Source: Echria macrotheca (taxonomy: Eukaryota > Ascomycota > Sordariomycetes > Sordariales > Schizotheciaceae). Taken from it: 64,000 nucleotides of DNA. This document shows, in pieces, positions 1 through 10,953 of this stretch. The notes beneath the pieces were generated by a model. That model was given only the letters and a program-made list of their open reading frames with translations. It had not been told where the DNA came from and did no database searches. A program made the translations under genes and the position numbers. The stretch covers positions 248,001 through 312,000 of the forward strand of contig MU839828.1 in assembly GCA_030411725.1 (NCBI GenBank), in the 5' to 3' direction. Within the stretch, counting starts at the first letter, position 1; every line of letters starts with the position of its first letter.

Positions 1-317
1 GAGATAACCGGGCTGTGCGTGGTTGGATTACGTATGAGCTGCCGACGGAACGCTCATGGGTTGGGGAATCAAGAGAGGCGAACATCCCTTTCGAAGATTT
101 GGGCAAGTGTGCCCCCTTGAAGCTGGACACCACCGGTCAATAAACACCAATGAGTGACACCAAGCGCCGGCGTCTATTTACCAAACCCTCTTGGCTCAGT
201 TTCTATCAATATGTAGCTATCTTTCGAGCGGCAGCCATGGAATCCTTTATACGCCAACTGGGCATACATGTATCTAATTTGGTAAACCCGGTGGTATCCC
301 CGCCGCCCCTTCCATCA
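1..317. other. left-edge non-coding stretch
   Basis: Lies beyond the 3' end of the C2H2 zinc-finger gene. I see no convincing coding frame or RNA. It probably holds the 3' UTR of that gene. Confidence 0.4.
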
Positions 318-3030
318 TCATAACCCTGCCATCATCCAGTCATCATCTCCTTCCACAACGTCAAACGAATCATCAGGAGCTTGTTGTATCTGGTGTTTAT
401 TCGCCATATGTCTGCGTATATTGTCCTTCCGGGGGAACCACTTTGCGCCCGGCTTTTCACCGCTACCATTGCCGCGCCGCGACCATGCACATCCGGCTAC
501 GGGGCAGTAGTACTTGCGGAGCTTGTAGTGCTTGTCGTTGAGGTGTCTGTCGAGGTGTGTTTTCGTCCCGAAGCGCATGCTGCAGCCTGCAAAGGGGCAT
601 TCGTGCGGTCGCTCGTGGTATCGGCGGTGGTGGCTGTTTCCCTTGTTAGCACCTTGGTTACATGTATCCACCCGGGATCCGGCGGAGAGGCAAAGGAAAT
701 GGAGACGGCACGTACTTGAGTTTGTGTATCTGGTCGAATGATCGGTTACAAACCTCGCAGATGAAATTTCTCGGTCCGGCGTATTCGTAGTTTTCGTAGT
801 CCTTTCCTTGCGTCCTGGGTGACTGCTGTGATTGCTCGGATGGGGTCATCAAGTCCGACAGTGGTGTGCTGTCAGTCAAGCCATAGGATAGCGCAGGGGT
901 TGCTTGTTGTGAAGTCGAAAACTCTGGTGAGACCGGAACGGGGCCCTCCGAAAGCCCCGCTGAACGGGCATATCCGAAAGATTGAATCGAAATCCCATAC
1001 GTGGAGGTTCCCGCCGGGGAGTAGTCTATAGCATCGTTAGAGCTAGATTGAGGATATGCGAGATGTCGGTCATTTTCAGACGGGGTGGCGATCTCTTTAT
1101 TGGCCTGTGGAGCTGGGGGCCTTGGATCGATGCTCATCGGTATGACATCTGGCGAGCCTGTGGAGGAAATAGCCGGACCCTCCGGACCGGTTGCAAATGC
1201 CTGCATCGGAGGCAAGCTGTCAACTCGAGAGATAGGACCAGGCTCGGCAACCATAGACTGTTCAAGGACCGGACGGCCGGCTATATGCTCGTCGCTCGAC
1301 TCCATCGTGTAGGACATGTTTCGGCTATCCTGTCGTCCTTGGTTGAGATAGAACGACCACGTCCTTGGAGTCGGCTCAAATGCTGTATCGTCCGTATCCC
1401 AGATAATGTTTTCCGTCGTTTGTTCCGCCTGGTCGTGGCCGGCTGGGGCTTTTGACTCGTGGCTGCCACTGGTGCCCGGATCACCCAGTGCAAGATTAGG
1501 CGTCATACGCAGAAGCTCCTCCTCTCGTATCGCCAACTCGCTCTATGGCAGTGACGGATGGAGTTAGCTGTGAATTGGACAGATTGCGTGAATCTCTCAC
1601 TCAGACATACCTCGACTTCTGAAGACCGACCTTCATCATGCTGATGGGATAGAAATGCTCGCAACACGAACCGCATTTGGTGCCTTCCAACGTGGCGAGC
1701 GTATTCTTTGAAAGAAGACATGTTGGCTCCACAGAGCGGGCAAGGTGGTGTGGCGTGAGGCGGCCGAGGGGACTCGCTGGCGTTGACCAGCGTCCCGACG
1801 TCGTCACAGCCGGGATGGACACTGACAATGTGGTCTCTTGATCCTTCGGCGGAATGCAGGTCTGCAACGCAGCCCAGCGGGCAGGTCCAAAACCTCCAGT
1901 GATTGTGAAGGATGTGTTGAGCCCATTGCCGACGAGTTGCGTAGTCTTCCAGTGGCGTAACGCAATCTGGGAAAAGACATATGTAAGGACGAAGATCAGC
2001 CAAGACGTGTTTCCTGGGAAGTTGATGAATTAGCATCGACACAAGAATCAAATAGGCATACATACATCCAAGCCTTTCTGGTCTTGGCCGTGATTAGAAA
2101 TCCGCAAAGACGGCACTCGATTGGACGCTTGAAGGTACTGGGGTTAAGTGTTGAGTTTTCCGGTCTCGACCTCCATAGATCTTCGACCTCGGAATCAATG
2201 CTGGTTTCTGACCCAGCTTCTGAGGAGTGGCTATATTCATCGAAAACTGCCGTTTCGTCGCGTACCACATCTTTGGGGGCGTCCTCGCGGTTTTCTGATG
2301 TCTTCTCAGTGCTCCGGGCTCGATATGGCGCTGTCCGTCGTAAACGACCGAGGTGCTGAAGTCGTCTTGTCATTGCTATCCGTAGACGTTCTCTTTGATC
2401 TGAAGATGCCGCAGGAAACCAGTGGTCATCATAGGATATTGCCGTCGGAACCACTGGTACCGTAATAATTCGATCGTGCGGAGACGGGTTGAGAATCGGT
2501 ATTGACAGGCGAAACAGACAATCGAGCATCTCGGTTATGGTGAGCGAGGTTTGAGCTAGCTCTGTCCGTTCATCAAGCTCGAGAGGATACTCGTCCGCTG
2601 ATTCCGAGAAAGCCAGGTCTGAGTCATCATCGTGATCGTCTTTATCCCAGGGCGTGATTTCCCCTAAGAGAATGGAAGTTGCTAGAGAAGCGGAAATATT
2701 GTTAGCATGAGCGAGGCTCAACCAACTTTTTCGGCTCCGACAACATGACTTACCATCCTCGGCCAGCTCGGCCAAGCACTCGAGTAGTCGAATCGTCTGG
2801 CCCTCGAGGTGCGAGGCGTCCCGAAGCCGATAGGCTAGATATCTCGTCCCGGAATGATCTGCGCCGACATTTCCTACCCATAGCCTAAATCTTGTCTGTT
2901 GCTCTTTCACAGTTGACACTGAAATACCCTCAGCAGAAGGGTCGTCATGGGCGATGCAGAACTCGAGAGTGTCCAACAGAGTGTTCAAGGCGCGCGAGCA
3001 CGACGACACAAGGGCGGATATGGAACCCAT
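318..3030 (-). CDS. C2H2 zinc-finger protein, 812 aa, five exons
   Basis: Probable nuclear DNA-binding protein of a fungal C2H2 family. Exons, in order of reading: 3030-2754, 2681-2066, 2013-1611, 1542-716 and 633-318. The introns are 52-82 nt, and most show CTAAC-like branch points. The first ~300 residues form the helical, acidic N-terminal region common in these proteins. Residues ~290-430 hold several Cys/His pairs (IECRLCGF, YICLFPDC, WTCPLGC, CPLCGANM) that look like irregular zinc fingers. A long Ser/Pro-rich linker follows. Classical C2H2 fingers sit near the C-terminus (FICEVCNRSF, HECPFAGC with HLNDKH, YYCPVAGC with HMANKH), at roughly residues 690-790. The start is the first ATG of the exon-1 frame. 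Target genes are unknown. The family is secure and the splice sites are well supported because all five exons keep frame. Confidence 0.85.
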
Positions 3031-3278
3031 CAGTCATGCTCCAACACTCAGAACGGTGACACATGTTCCTGGACCAGATGAGCCCTGCTGATGCGGTTCC
3101 TGGCCGAGATAACATGGGGGGTTGGAGGATGAGAGAATTCGTGGTTGACCCCGCACTCTCACCGTCTCACGGCATCAGCTTGCAACCAACCCCGCTTTCT
3201 TTCTCTTCTTCGACCTGAAAATGAGGCGCCGTGAGATCGTGCTTGAGACTATTTGGACTCAGTGACCGCAAAGCAACC

Positions 3279-5042
3279 ATGTCGGGGTTCGAGGTCGCCG
3301 GGGTCGTGCTGGGAAGCATCCCCATCGTGGTCTCTGCCCTTGAGTTCTACATCAAAGGTCTCGGGACCATGGGCCGTTGGCGCCGCTTCACCGTCGAGCT
3401 CAACAGCTTGGTCCTCAAGCTCCGAACAGAAGAAGCCAAGCTCCAGAACGTGTGCGAGAAGCTTCTACGTGGAATAGTGGACGATGACCACATCTATGCC
3501 ATGCTTCAAGACCCTCTCCACCCGATGTGGACGGAGCCCAAGACAGTTGCCCATCTTCGCCGTCGGCTGTGGAGACATCTAAAACTGTTCGAAGAGAACG
3601 TCAAGGGAATGGACCAGGCCATGGGGGAAATGAGGCGGAAGCTCGGAATCGGGGCTCATGGCAAGGTGACGATCCACAGGCACTGATTCGAGACGATGAG
3701 CTGACGATGCCTATACCAGATTCCGTGGATGGAAGCTTCCGCGGTCAAGAAGCATATCAAGCGCATCATGTTCGTCCTCCAACAGGACGAGTATCAGAGC
3801 CTACTCAGGCAACTGCGTGAGGGAGTGTCGAGTCTTGAAGACCTTGTTTCCGGGAATATGGAGCTGGAAGCCGCTCGATGCCGGGCCTCGCAGGTAAAAT
3901 GGTACCGACTGCTGCAAGATCTGTCGACCAGCATCTACGAGGCGCTGCGTGCGTCCGTAACATGCGCATGCCCGGGGCTACACGACTTTGGCCTCCGGTT
4001 GATGTCGCAGCCCACTATCATCACACCGCTCGACGAACCATCAGACATCGCTGAGGCGCAGAAGTTTTTTCTAGTGCTGTCATACGCGGCCACGGCACTT
4101 GCCACAGAAGCGAATCTTTGGGCGGCCGCTCGACTCTGGAATCTCCTCTCACTATCACCCTCCTCTGTCCGCGATGCCGACCAACCGTGCACCGTGGGCA
4201 ACGCTCCCACCACCAACCCGGGAAGAAACGTCGGGCTCACAATGCTCACACCAGAGGGTTCGCAGATGTCGGAACCAACCCAAGCCGCAGTGGCTGGTGT
4301 CGCACGCGAGCTGCGGCTCGAAACCATTCAGAATCTGTGTCGTTCCATGCGGAAGTCGCGAAAACAAGGGATCTGGGAGTGCTGCGGCCATATTTCCGAT
4401 CTTTCAACTCCTGGCAAGCCCCGAAGATACGAGGTATATCCTCTCGGCAGCCCAAACAGTAATGGAAACTGGACACCGGTGTCTCTGGCGTCAATACTCG
4501 GACGAGAAGGCGGGAAAACACTGATGCTCGGCGACAGGATCCGCCTGGCTTGGGTCATTACGTCGAGCCTGTTGCAGTTGGGCGAAACACCTTGGCTCCC
4601 GCGCGCCCCATCCCGCAACGACATCTTTCTGACCCAGCAGGATGAGGTTGTCTACACTGCGGACGTGTTCATCATGAAGAAGTTTCCAGTATCCGCAGTA
4701 TCAGGGCCCACCGCTGGCACCATGAACGTGGCAGCTTTAAAAGCCTTGGGCGTCCTGCTTGTGGAGCTCGTTCTCGGGCAGGCAATCGATCGACTTCACT
4801 CGGAAGGTTCAATATTCGGCCAGCGCGGCGCTGCTTCTATCTCCGACTATGATGTGTCGTTGGGCCAGCTGCATCGGATCAACACCATTGTTGGCCCCAA
4901 CTACTGCAGCGCCGTGAAGCGATGCATCAACTGTGAATACTTCCAAAGTAGCCTGGACTTTGACGACACGACGGGGAAGAGCGTGCTTGTTACCGTGCTC
5001 GACCTCCTGGAGCGAGATCTGAAGAACGTGATGGGCGGATGA
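3279..5042 (+). CDS. DUF7580-type protein, 569 aa
   Basis: Member of a fungal family (DUF7580) often linked to STAND/prion-like incompatibility proteins; its biochemical role is unknown. Two exons, 3279-3665 and 3720-5042, are joined across a 54-nt phase-0 intron. That intron has a CTGAC branch point and removes an in-frame TGA at 3684. Without it the gene looks like two broken halves in the same frame. The start is the ATG opening MSGFEVAGVVLGSIP, a hydrophobic N-terminal helix as seen in HeLo-like or DUF7580 proteins; the frame upstream has only a GTG. The C-terminal half (residues ~390-560) has the motif IRLAWVITSSLLQLGETPWL, typical of the family, where it follows a kinase-like fold. It starts about 250 bp from the divergent C2H2 gene, so the two may share a promoter. 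Confidence 0.75.
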
Positions 5043-5149
5043 TAGGGGCCGAGGAAGGGATCAATAATGCTGTGATAGACATAAGTGGGCTATCGCGGGA
5101 CAACTGTTGAGGCCTCGAATTCTTGCGACGACACAAGATAGAAACCGCG

Positions 5150-6517
5150 TCAAGCAGACACAAATAACGGCATTGTCCCATCCGTACTGGCAAAGGCTTC
5201 TTCCAGCAGGGCCAAGCCCTGTTCCACCTCGGCCTGCGTGATCGTAATGGGCGGCGCGATCCGGAAGGTACCGCCAAAACTCTCATGAGTGCTCAGATTC
5301 GCCCAGACGCCCAGCTCGTACGCGCGCGCCCCAATGCGCCGCGCGAGGTCAAAGGCCGGAAGCTTGGTGTCTCGATCTGAGACGATCTCGACGCCCGCCA
5401 TCAACCCGCGGCCGCGAACATCGCCGATGCAGCCGTATCTGCTTTGCAGCCTCCGCAGCCCCTGGTGTAGGATCTCGCCCATTTCCCTCGCGTGGTCTAC
5501 CAGGTTGTCTCGCAGTACGATCTCCAGCACTTTGTCGCCCACGGCGGCAGGCAGGGGGTCGTTGACGTGGGTGGTGTAGAAGCAGAAATCACGCTCGGCG
5601 CAGACCTTTTCGATGGTGGTGCTCGTGACGACGGCGCTCAACGGCAGCCCGTTCCCCAGCGTTTTGCTCAGCGTGAGGATATCGGGGATGACACCCTCAT
5701 AGTGCGTGCTGGCCATGAGGTCACCGCACCTCCCGACGCCCGTCTGCGCCTCGTCAACGATAAGCAGCATGCCCCGCTGCTCGCAGTGCTTCTTGAGCGC
5801 GGCCAGGTACCCCTTGGGGAGCACGTGCATCCCCGCTGACGACTGGATGCACTCAACGATGCACGCCGCCAGGCTGCCGCAGCTCATGTGGTCGACCATC
5901 TGCCAGCCGTAGTCGAGTTCGGTCTCCCAGTCATACGCGCCATCGGCCGTGCGGAATGGGCTCCGGTATGCGTTCGGCGGCGGCAGCATCAGCATGCCGG
6001 GCATGGTTGGGCCTTGCCCCTTGCGGCCGAAATGGTACTGCACGCCGAGCGCGCTGGCCGTCATGCCATGCCAGGACCCACCAACCCCAACAATCTCGAA
6101 CTTGCCCGTGTAGACCTTGGCCATCTTGATGGCGGCCTCGTTGCTCTCGCCGCCGGTGCTGAGGAAGAAGGCCTTATCGAGCCCCGGGGGCAGCTGCGTG
6201 ATGAGGCGCTCCGCGAGCGAGACCACGGGTGGCGAGACCATGCCTGAGAAGAGATGGTCGAGGTGGGCGGCATGGGATGCGATTACTGACACAATCTCGG
6301 GGTGGCCGTGGCCGAGCAGACACGACATTTGGCCCGACGTCCAGTCTAGGATGCGCCGGCCCGAGGCCGTGTGGACGTATAGACCCTTGCTGGCGACAAT
6401 GATGTCGGGTGAGAACTTGGCGCCAAAGTTGACCAGATAGCGAGAAGTCTTGTCCAGCAGTTCGGATTCATTGACAGCGGGATACAGGGGGTTATCGCCA
6501 TCTTCTGTTGAGGCCAT
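5150..6517 (-). CDS. class III PLP enzyme, probable 2,2-dialkylglycine decarboxylase
   Basis: Intronless 455-aa PLP-dependent enzyme of aminotransferase class III. The closest recognised family is 2,2-dialkylglycine decarboxylase, which decarboxylates dialkylglycines such as 2-aminoisobutyrate and transfers the amino group to pyruvate. The Schiff-base lysine is K285 in LTLSKTLGNG. D255 in IVDEAQTG contacts the PLP nitrogen, and W149 in GGSWHGMT matches the ring-stacking Trp. Q63 in SGQMSCLLGHGHPE matches the Gln that marks the decarboxylase (Q52 in the bacterial enzyme), a Ser-Ser pair lies near residues 226-227, and FRIAPP near the C-terminus supplies the carboxylate-binding Arg. There is no targeting signal, so it is probably cytosolic. 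Its 3' end faces the DUF7580 gene about 107 bp away. Other omega-aminotransferases are possible. Confidence 0.82.
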   Translation of the reverse strand: MASTEDGDNPLYPAVNESELLDKTSRYLVNFGAKFSPDIIVASKGLYVHTASGRRILDWTSGQMSCLLGHGHPEIVSVIASHAAHLDHLFSGMVSPPVVSLAERLITQLPPGLDKAFFLSTGGESNEAAIKMAKVYTGKFEIVGVGGSWHGMTASALGVQYHFGRKGQGPTMPGMLMLPPPNAYRSPFRTADGAYDWETELDYGWQMVDHMSCGSLAACIVECIQSSAGMHVLPKGYLAALKKHCEQRGMLLIVDEAQTGVGRCGDLMASTHYEGVIPDILTLSKTLGNGLPLSAVVTSTTIEKVCAERDFCFYTTHVNDPLPAAVGDKVLEIVLRDNLVDHAREMGEILHQGLRRLQSRYGCIGDVRGRGLMAGVEIVSDRDTKLPAFDLARRIGARAYELGVWANLSTHESFGGTFRIAPPITITQAEVEQGLALLEEAFASTDGTMPLFVSA

Positions 6518-8156
6518 GATGTCGTGTTTGGTATCTCTGTTCCGTATTTGAAGCGAGAAGGTGCTCGGGAGACGATCCGAGGAATCCTTGATCGAGCCGG
6601 ATCACTTTTGGATCAGAGCCATCCCCGCACCGATGAAGTCCCCCTCAGCATCATCTTGATAATGATATCCGTATCTTATCGGGAACCCCTCATCCGACAA
6701 CGTCGCCAGGAATGCTCTCGGCACCGAACTCGACAAGATATCGCTCGCGTGTAGTAAAATATTTCACGGCGGTCCCGACAACACCAGCGGCACCCTGCTT
6801 GCGCAGCGCTGTAAGCAGTGTCAGACGGATGCGCGGCAACCATTGACCCGACACCCGACCGACCATTTGTTGCGCTGTCTTCTTTGGGCGAACCGTAGGG
6901 CTCGTACCCCGGGTGGTGATCCTACCAGCGACGCCACGAACCAGGTTCGACGAGGTCAGGGCGAATGGGCGATCAACCATTCAACAGCGTTCCGTGTTGG
7001 TCCATGGCCAGGAAGCTGGTTGACACGCTGCGCCGCGGCTGTCAATGTCGCCTTTTTTTCCCGAATGTGATGACTGCGAGGTCTCCACCGACAGCTTGCA
7101 GTGTGCCGAAGAGCTGGCGGGCGTGAGAAGTTAGAACAACCCCTGTGGAGTCGCTGCAAGCGAGCTCTTCCGCGCCGCGCGCTGCAAGCTTTGCTTCTTT
7201 CGAAACATCGACAGGGTATGACCGATGTTGCAGCGTCCCTGACATGGACTGCGAGGCTTGAATTTGCGCGCGTGGAAATCGTCAGTCAACGAGCATTTGC
7301 CTGCAAACACGAATGACGAATTCGAGCCAACTGACATGTCGAAATCATCAAACAAGCTCGCCAATCACCAATGGCGGCCCGAATCAGCTGGCCCGACAAT
7401 GACACTGAAACCCTAACCCAATCACACCCTTCCCCGCCGAGGAGAATCGTCACAGGCATGGCACGGACCACAACCTGCCGAGATTGGAGACGAGGTGAGC
7501 GCGAATGCGGAGGAAGGCGCGAGCAAAGGAAATTGGCCGAAATCGCACCAGATCACGGCCTGTTCTCATTCGGCAGGAAGCTGCTAGCAAATCGACCGTC
7601 TCGAAGCTTGTGGAAACCTTTGGTGGCTTAACTTGAAACAGGATTAGTGCGATGGAGATGAAAACTGGACCGTCGCAGAAATTCAACGGCGAACCACCAG
7701 CAACGCCACCAACACGGCGTCTGATTGTGGTTCCCAGCAAGAACATGGGGTCTGATCACAGGCATCCCGCATCCGCCATCCCCTTCCCTGCCCGTTTCGT
7801 TTGTTTCTTTTTTGTTTCCGACGTGCCCCACCCTTTTTCATATCAACCTTCCTGCTCCCCTCCGCGCCCGAGGGACACAAAAGACGAAAGAGTCGGTGAG
7901 CAACCACGGTGGAGTCTGCGTGCGTCAACAAACGACAACACTCGACGTGGCCTTGCGACCGAGCACTTTGACGACGATATATCCGACACTCCGACCGCTC
8001 GATCCACCTCCGGGACATCCATGCGGGGCCGAGGGCGAGCATCTGGACAGACGAGTTAGAAATACCACCCAGGTCCAGTGAGCCGACTGGTCTCGTTGTC
8101 AGAGTTGGGCCAGGGTGGTAGCGTCACCGCATGGGGGAGATTGTAGTGTCGCAGTC
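6518..8156. other. 1.6-kb divergent intergenic region
   Basis: Separates the head-to-head aminotransferase-family gene and RhoGAP gene, so it should hold both promoters. There are pyrimidine-rich stretches near 7790-7860 before the RhoGAP start. No frame in it looks coding. Confidence 0.5.
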
Positions 8157-10055
8157 ATGGTCAACCCCCCAGAGGGTTTCACACCGTCGGTGGCGGCGGC
8201 GGCACAGTTGAGGGTTGCAGGAGGAATACCTCTCGACGACGGCGCAGCCAACAACACGGAACAACATGTAATAAGACCGGAGGCGCTGGCGGCCAGGCTC
8301 TCGGAGGCCGATTTTGGTCTCAAGAAAGGCTACATGCGCGTGCTGATGCAGTTTGCCGACGATAGCGACACCGCCATGGCGACGTGGAACGACGATATCG
8401 ATGCGGAGTCGGTTAGGTCGAGTGGGGAGCACGAGCGGCAACGTCATGGCCTGCTCCAAGAGCCGAGCGTAACATCGACAACACCTGTGGGGGTAACCCG
8501 TGTCACGAGCGCCAACGACGGGCTGGGACTGGCTGCAGGCATACAAGTATCGTCCCGGATATCGCGGGTTCCATATACATGGCAGCCCGGCGAGACTCTC
8601 GACTTGCAGGACGGAGCCAGCGCCCCCAACCTTGCGACAGAGTCGTCACCACCCGACTTGGACCCCCAGATGCTCGACGACGTCTTTCAGCCTCTTAATC
8701 TCGTCGGCTCGGACGATCTCTCTCTGCAACTCCCTGGTCTGAGACCACCGGTAGATCAACCAGACACCAACATGACGACTATGTCGATGACGCTAGCCCC
8801 AGTGAAAGAGGAAGAGACCAACAGTATCGGCATCACCATCTCCAACTTCGACTCCTTCGAGGAACTAGGGAGCGCCTCCTCATCCAGCGGGAGACCTCAC
8901 CACCCGTCCATTTCCATGGGCCGGCCATCCACATCAACGACCCACAGCAGCAGTTCCATGTCAACAGGCAGCAGCACCGACGGGACACGAAATCTCGTAG
9001 GGGGCTCATCGCCGCGCCGGCCGGCAAGCATCTTCAGCCGGTTCAGAAAAGGTGGCGGCCTCGCGGCAGATGAGCAGCGCGATTTTCTCGAGAGACGGTC
9101 TCTCACCCCACACGAGCTTGTTACGCGCCTGCCCCGGCGAGAATCGGAATCGGACCGGCCGCTTCCACCGCTGCCACCGAGCGAGTTTGGCGACGATTTG
9201 GTGGAGACAAGCCCGGGGGTTATTACCATCTCACGGGACAAGGGCAAGCCGGTGTTTGGGATCGACCTAGACGAGAGCATCAAGTTGGCGCCCATGCGCA
9301 TCAGGATATCACATCGGGGGAGCAGCACCTCACATCGGTCTTTCCCGCTGAGTGTGTACAAGTGCTGCGAGTTCATCCAGAAATCAGGTGCGTGGCTTGC
9401 ACTCCAAGCCTACCCATGGCTAACCGCGAACCCAGGCAATGCGGATCCTAGAGTCTTCTCATCACCAGGAGATGCATATAATGTGTCGCAGCTCCAGGAC
9501 GTCTTCAACACGCCGCCGTACGGTGAGGGCTTTGACTTTAACGCGCCAGAAAACCGGCACTATTCGCTCTACGACGCCGGCCGACTTATTCTTCTTTACC
9601 TCCAAGCGCTGCCGAAACCACTTGTGTCACCATCTGTGGTTAAGGGTTGGGTGATGCTCGCCCGGCAGGAAGGCGCCATCGAACCGCCAGCCCCACGGCC
9701 CATCGAGTCGGGACTCGACTTCTGGGCCGAGGCGCTCAACCGGCTGCCAGTGGCAAACCGGAACCTCACGAAACATCTGCTCACGCTTTTTGCCGAGTCG
9801 GTGACGAGTAGAAACGGCAAAGGGCAAAGGGACATAGGGGAGGCTGACGCGCGGAATCTCGCCGCCGCGGTTTCAAGAGCGTTTTTCCATCTCGACGACG
9901 GGGGAGGGGCCAAGGGGAATACGAAGAACGTGCACGCTACGTTGGCGCTGGCGTTTCTGATACGAAAGAGGGGGGATTATCTTAGAAGTCTGGGTGGGCG
10001 CGAGGATGGGGCGTTCCTGCCGAGCACGAGGGAGATGATGGAGTGGAAGGGGTAA
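8157..10055 (+). CDS. RhoGAP-domain protein, 616 aa
   Basis: GTPase-activating protein for Rho-family GTPases, acting in cell polarity or the cytoskeleton. The start is the ATG at 8157 (MVNPPEGFTPS); the open frame extends upstream only to a GTG at 8115, which is not a fungal start. Residues 1-380 are low-complexity and Ser/Pro/Asp-rich. The RhoGAP domain spans roughly residues 395-610, opening with FGIDLDESIKLAPMRI and passing through the region where the arginine finger lies. Later motifs include FNTPPYGEGFDF, LLYLQALPKPLVSPSVV and NRNLTKHLLTLFAESV. A 48-nt phase-1 intron at 9388-9435 (GTGCGT, CTAAC branch, CAG) interrupts the domain; read through, it would add 16 residues that the family lacks. 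No PH, BAR or SH3 partner domain is seen. The exact Rho target is unknown. Confidence 0.85.
   Translation: MVNPPEGFTPSVAAAAQLRVAGGIPLDDGAANNTEQHVIRPEALAARLSEADFGLKKGYMRVLMQFADDSDTAMATWNDDIDAESVRSSGEHERQRHGLLQEPSVTSTTPVGVTRVTSANDGLGLAAGIQVSSRISRVPYTWQPGETLDLQDGASAPNLATESSPPDLDPQMLDDVFQPLNLVGSDDLSLQLPGLRPPVDQPDTNMTTMSMTLAPVKEEETNSIGITISNFDSFEELGSASSSSGRPHHPSISMGRPSTSTTHSSSSMSTGSSTDGTRNLVGGSSPRRPASIFSRFRKGGGLAADEQRDFLERRSLTPHELVTRLPRRESESDRPLPPLPPSEFGDDLVETSPGVITISRDKGKPVFGIDLDESIKLAPMRIRISHRGSSTSHRSFPLSVYKCCEFIQKSGAWLALQAYPWLTANPGNADPRVFSSPGDAYNVSQLQDVFNTPPYGEGFDFNAPENRHYSLYDAGRLILLYLQALPKPLVSPSVVKGWVMLARQEGAIEPPAPRPIESGLDFWAEALNRLPVANRNLTKHLLTLFAESVTSRNGKGQRDIGEADARNLAAAVSRAFFHLDDGGGAKGNTKNVHATLALAFLIRKRGDYLRSLGGREDGAFLPSTREMMEWKG
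9388..9435 (+). other. 48-nt in-frame intron of the RhoGAP gene
   Basis: It has GTGCGT, a CTAAC branch 17 nt upstream of the acceptor, and CAG. Its length is a multiple of three and it has no stop, so a plain ORF call retains it. Confidence 0.75.
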
Positions 10056-10953
10056 TAATATGAGCGACGGTCACGACTAATAACGGCTGGGCAGTTTGAA
10101 CGGGATGGTATGAGATACCCGGGTCTTTTTTGTTCCCTTCTAGACTGGAGGCGCGCTAGCTCTCTTGGAGCACCTAATACCATGCAAAGCCTCTCTTCCC
10201 TCGGGAGAGTTGCGTCACGAGTTCTTTCGAGCCGTTGGGAACCACCGCACGGCGACCCTGAATTTGCTTTGCAATACCCATGAATGAACTCGTTTCCTGT
10301 CCGACTCAGCTCGGTCTACCTCGCGCCACACGCCCACAACCATATACTAGCGATATGCGGCACTAAAATCGACATCCGCCACATCTTCCGGTCCACCACA
10401 CCACCACCATCCTTGCATAAACACATGCAATTCAGTGTTCTTACCAAGCCAACCGCGATGTCAAAGAAGAGAGAATCAGTTTGCAAGAGTCTACGATGGT
10501 TGCTTGGGGAAGTCGAGGCCGTGATTCTATGGGATGCTTTGCCGGATTTGGACGCAGTTTCTACCTTCAATGGTTGTGGGTTACAGATTCCGTGAATTTG
10601 AGTTCCAGAAACGGGGCTATACAAGTCCGACACTGAGCCGTAAGTTGCCCGACTAAGCCGTACTAATGATTCAAAATAACACAGCCGATGGCGCTGCACA
10701 CTAGCGGAACCAATGCATTCCCAGCCGAGAGTTTCACAACTAAACCGATCGAGTGACGTAGTCTTATTGAACCTTGCGGACGACACTAAGTCTAGTGCAG
10801 AGAATGGTGCGGTCACAAGGGGAAAAAAAGCTGGACGAAGTCACATATAAAGCTGAAGGATTTCCCCGCTGCAGTCTTTCATTTCCATGTCCCATCCAAA
10901 CTTCTCGATCCCATCCAACTTCTCGATAATATCGTCATTAGACATTCAACATC
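10056..10953. other. 0.9-kb intergenic region
   Basis: Between the RhoGAP 3' end and the next gene on the same strand. Apart from the TATA-like site described separately, I see no coding signal. The longest frames here are short and compositionally random. Confidence 0.5.
10846..10851 (+). promoter_or_regulatory. TATA-like box
   Basis: TATAAA lies 108 bp before the ATG at 10954. It is followed by a pyrimidine-rich leader containing a repeated CCCATCC-A-CTTCTCGAT phrase, as expected for a fungal core promoter. Confidence 0.45.

Noticed and set aside
3684..3686. In-frame stop splitting the DUF7580 gene, suggesting a pseudogene
   Set aside because: A 54-nt phase-0 intron with good donor, branch and acceptor removes it.
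8115..8156. Upstream extension of the RhoGAP frame
   Set aside because: It starts at a GTG, which is not used as a fungal start; the first ATG is at 8157.
10316..10816. 166-codon minus-strand frame in the RhoGAP 3' flank
   Set aside because: No recognisable domain, poor composition and no conserved splice signals.
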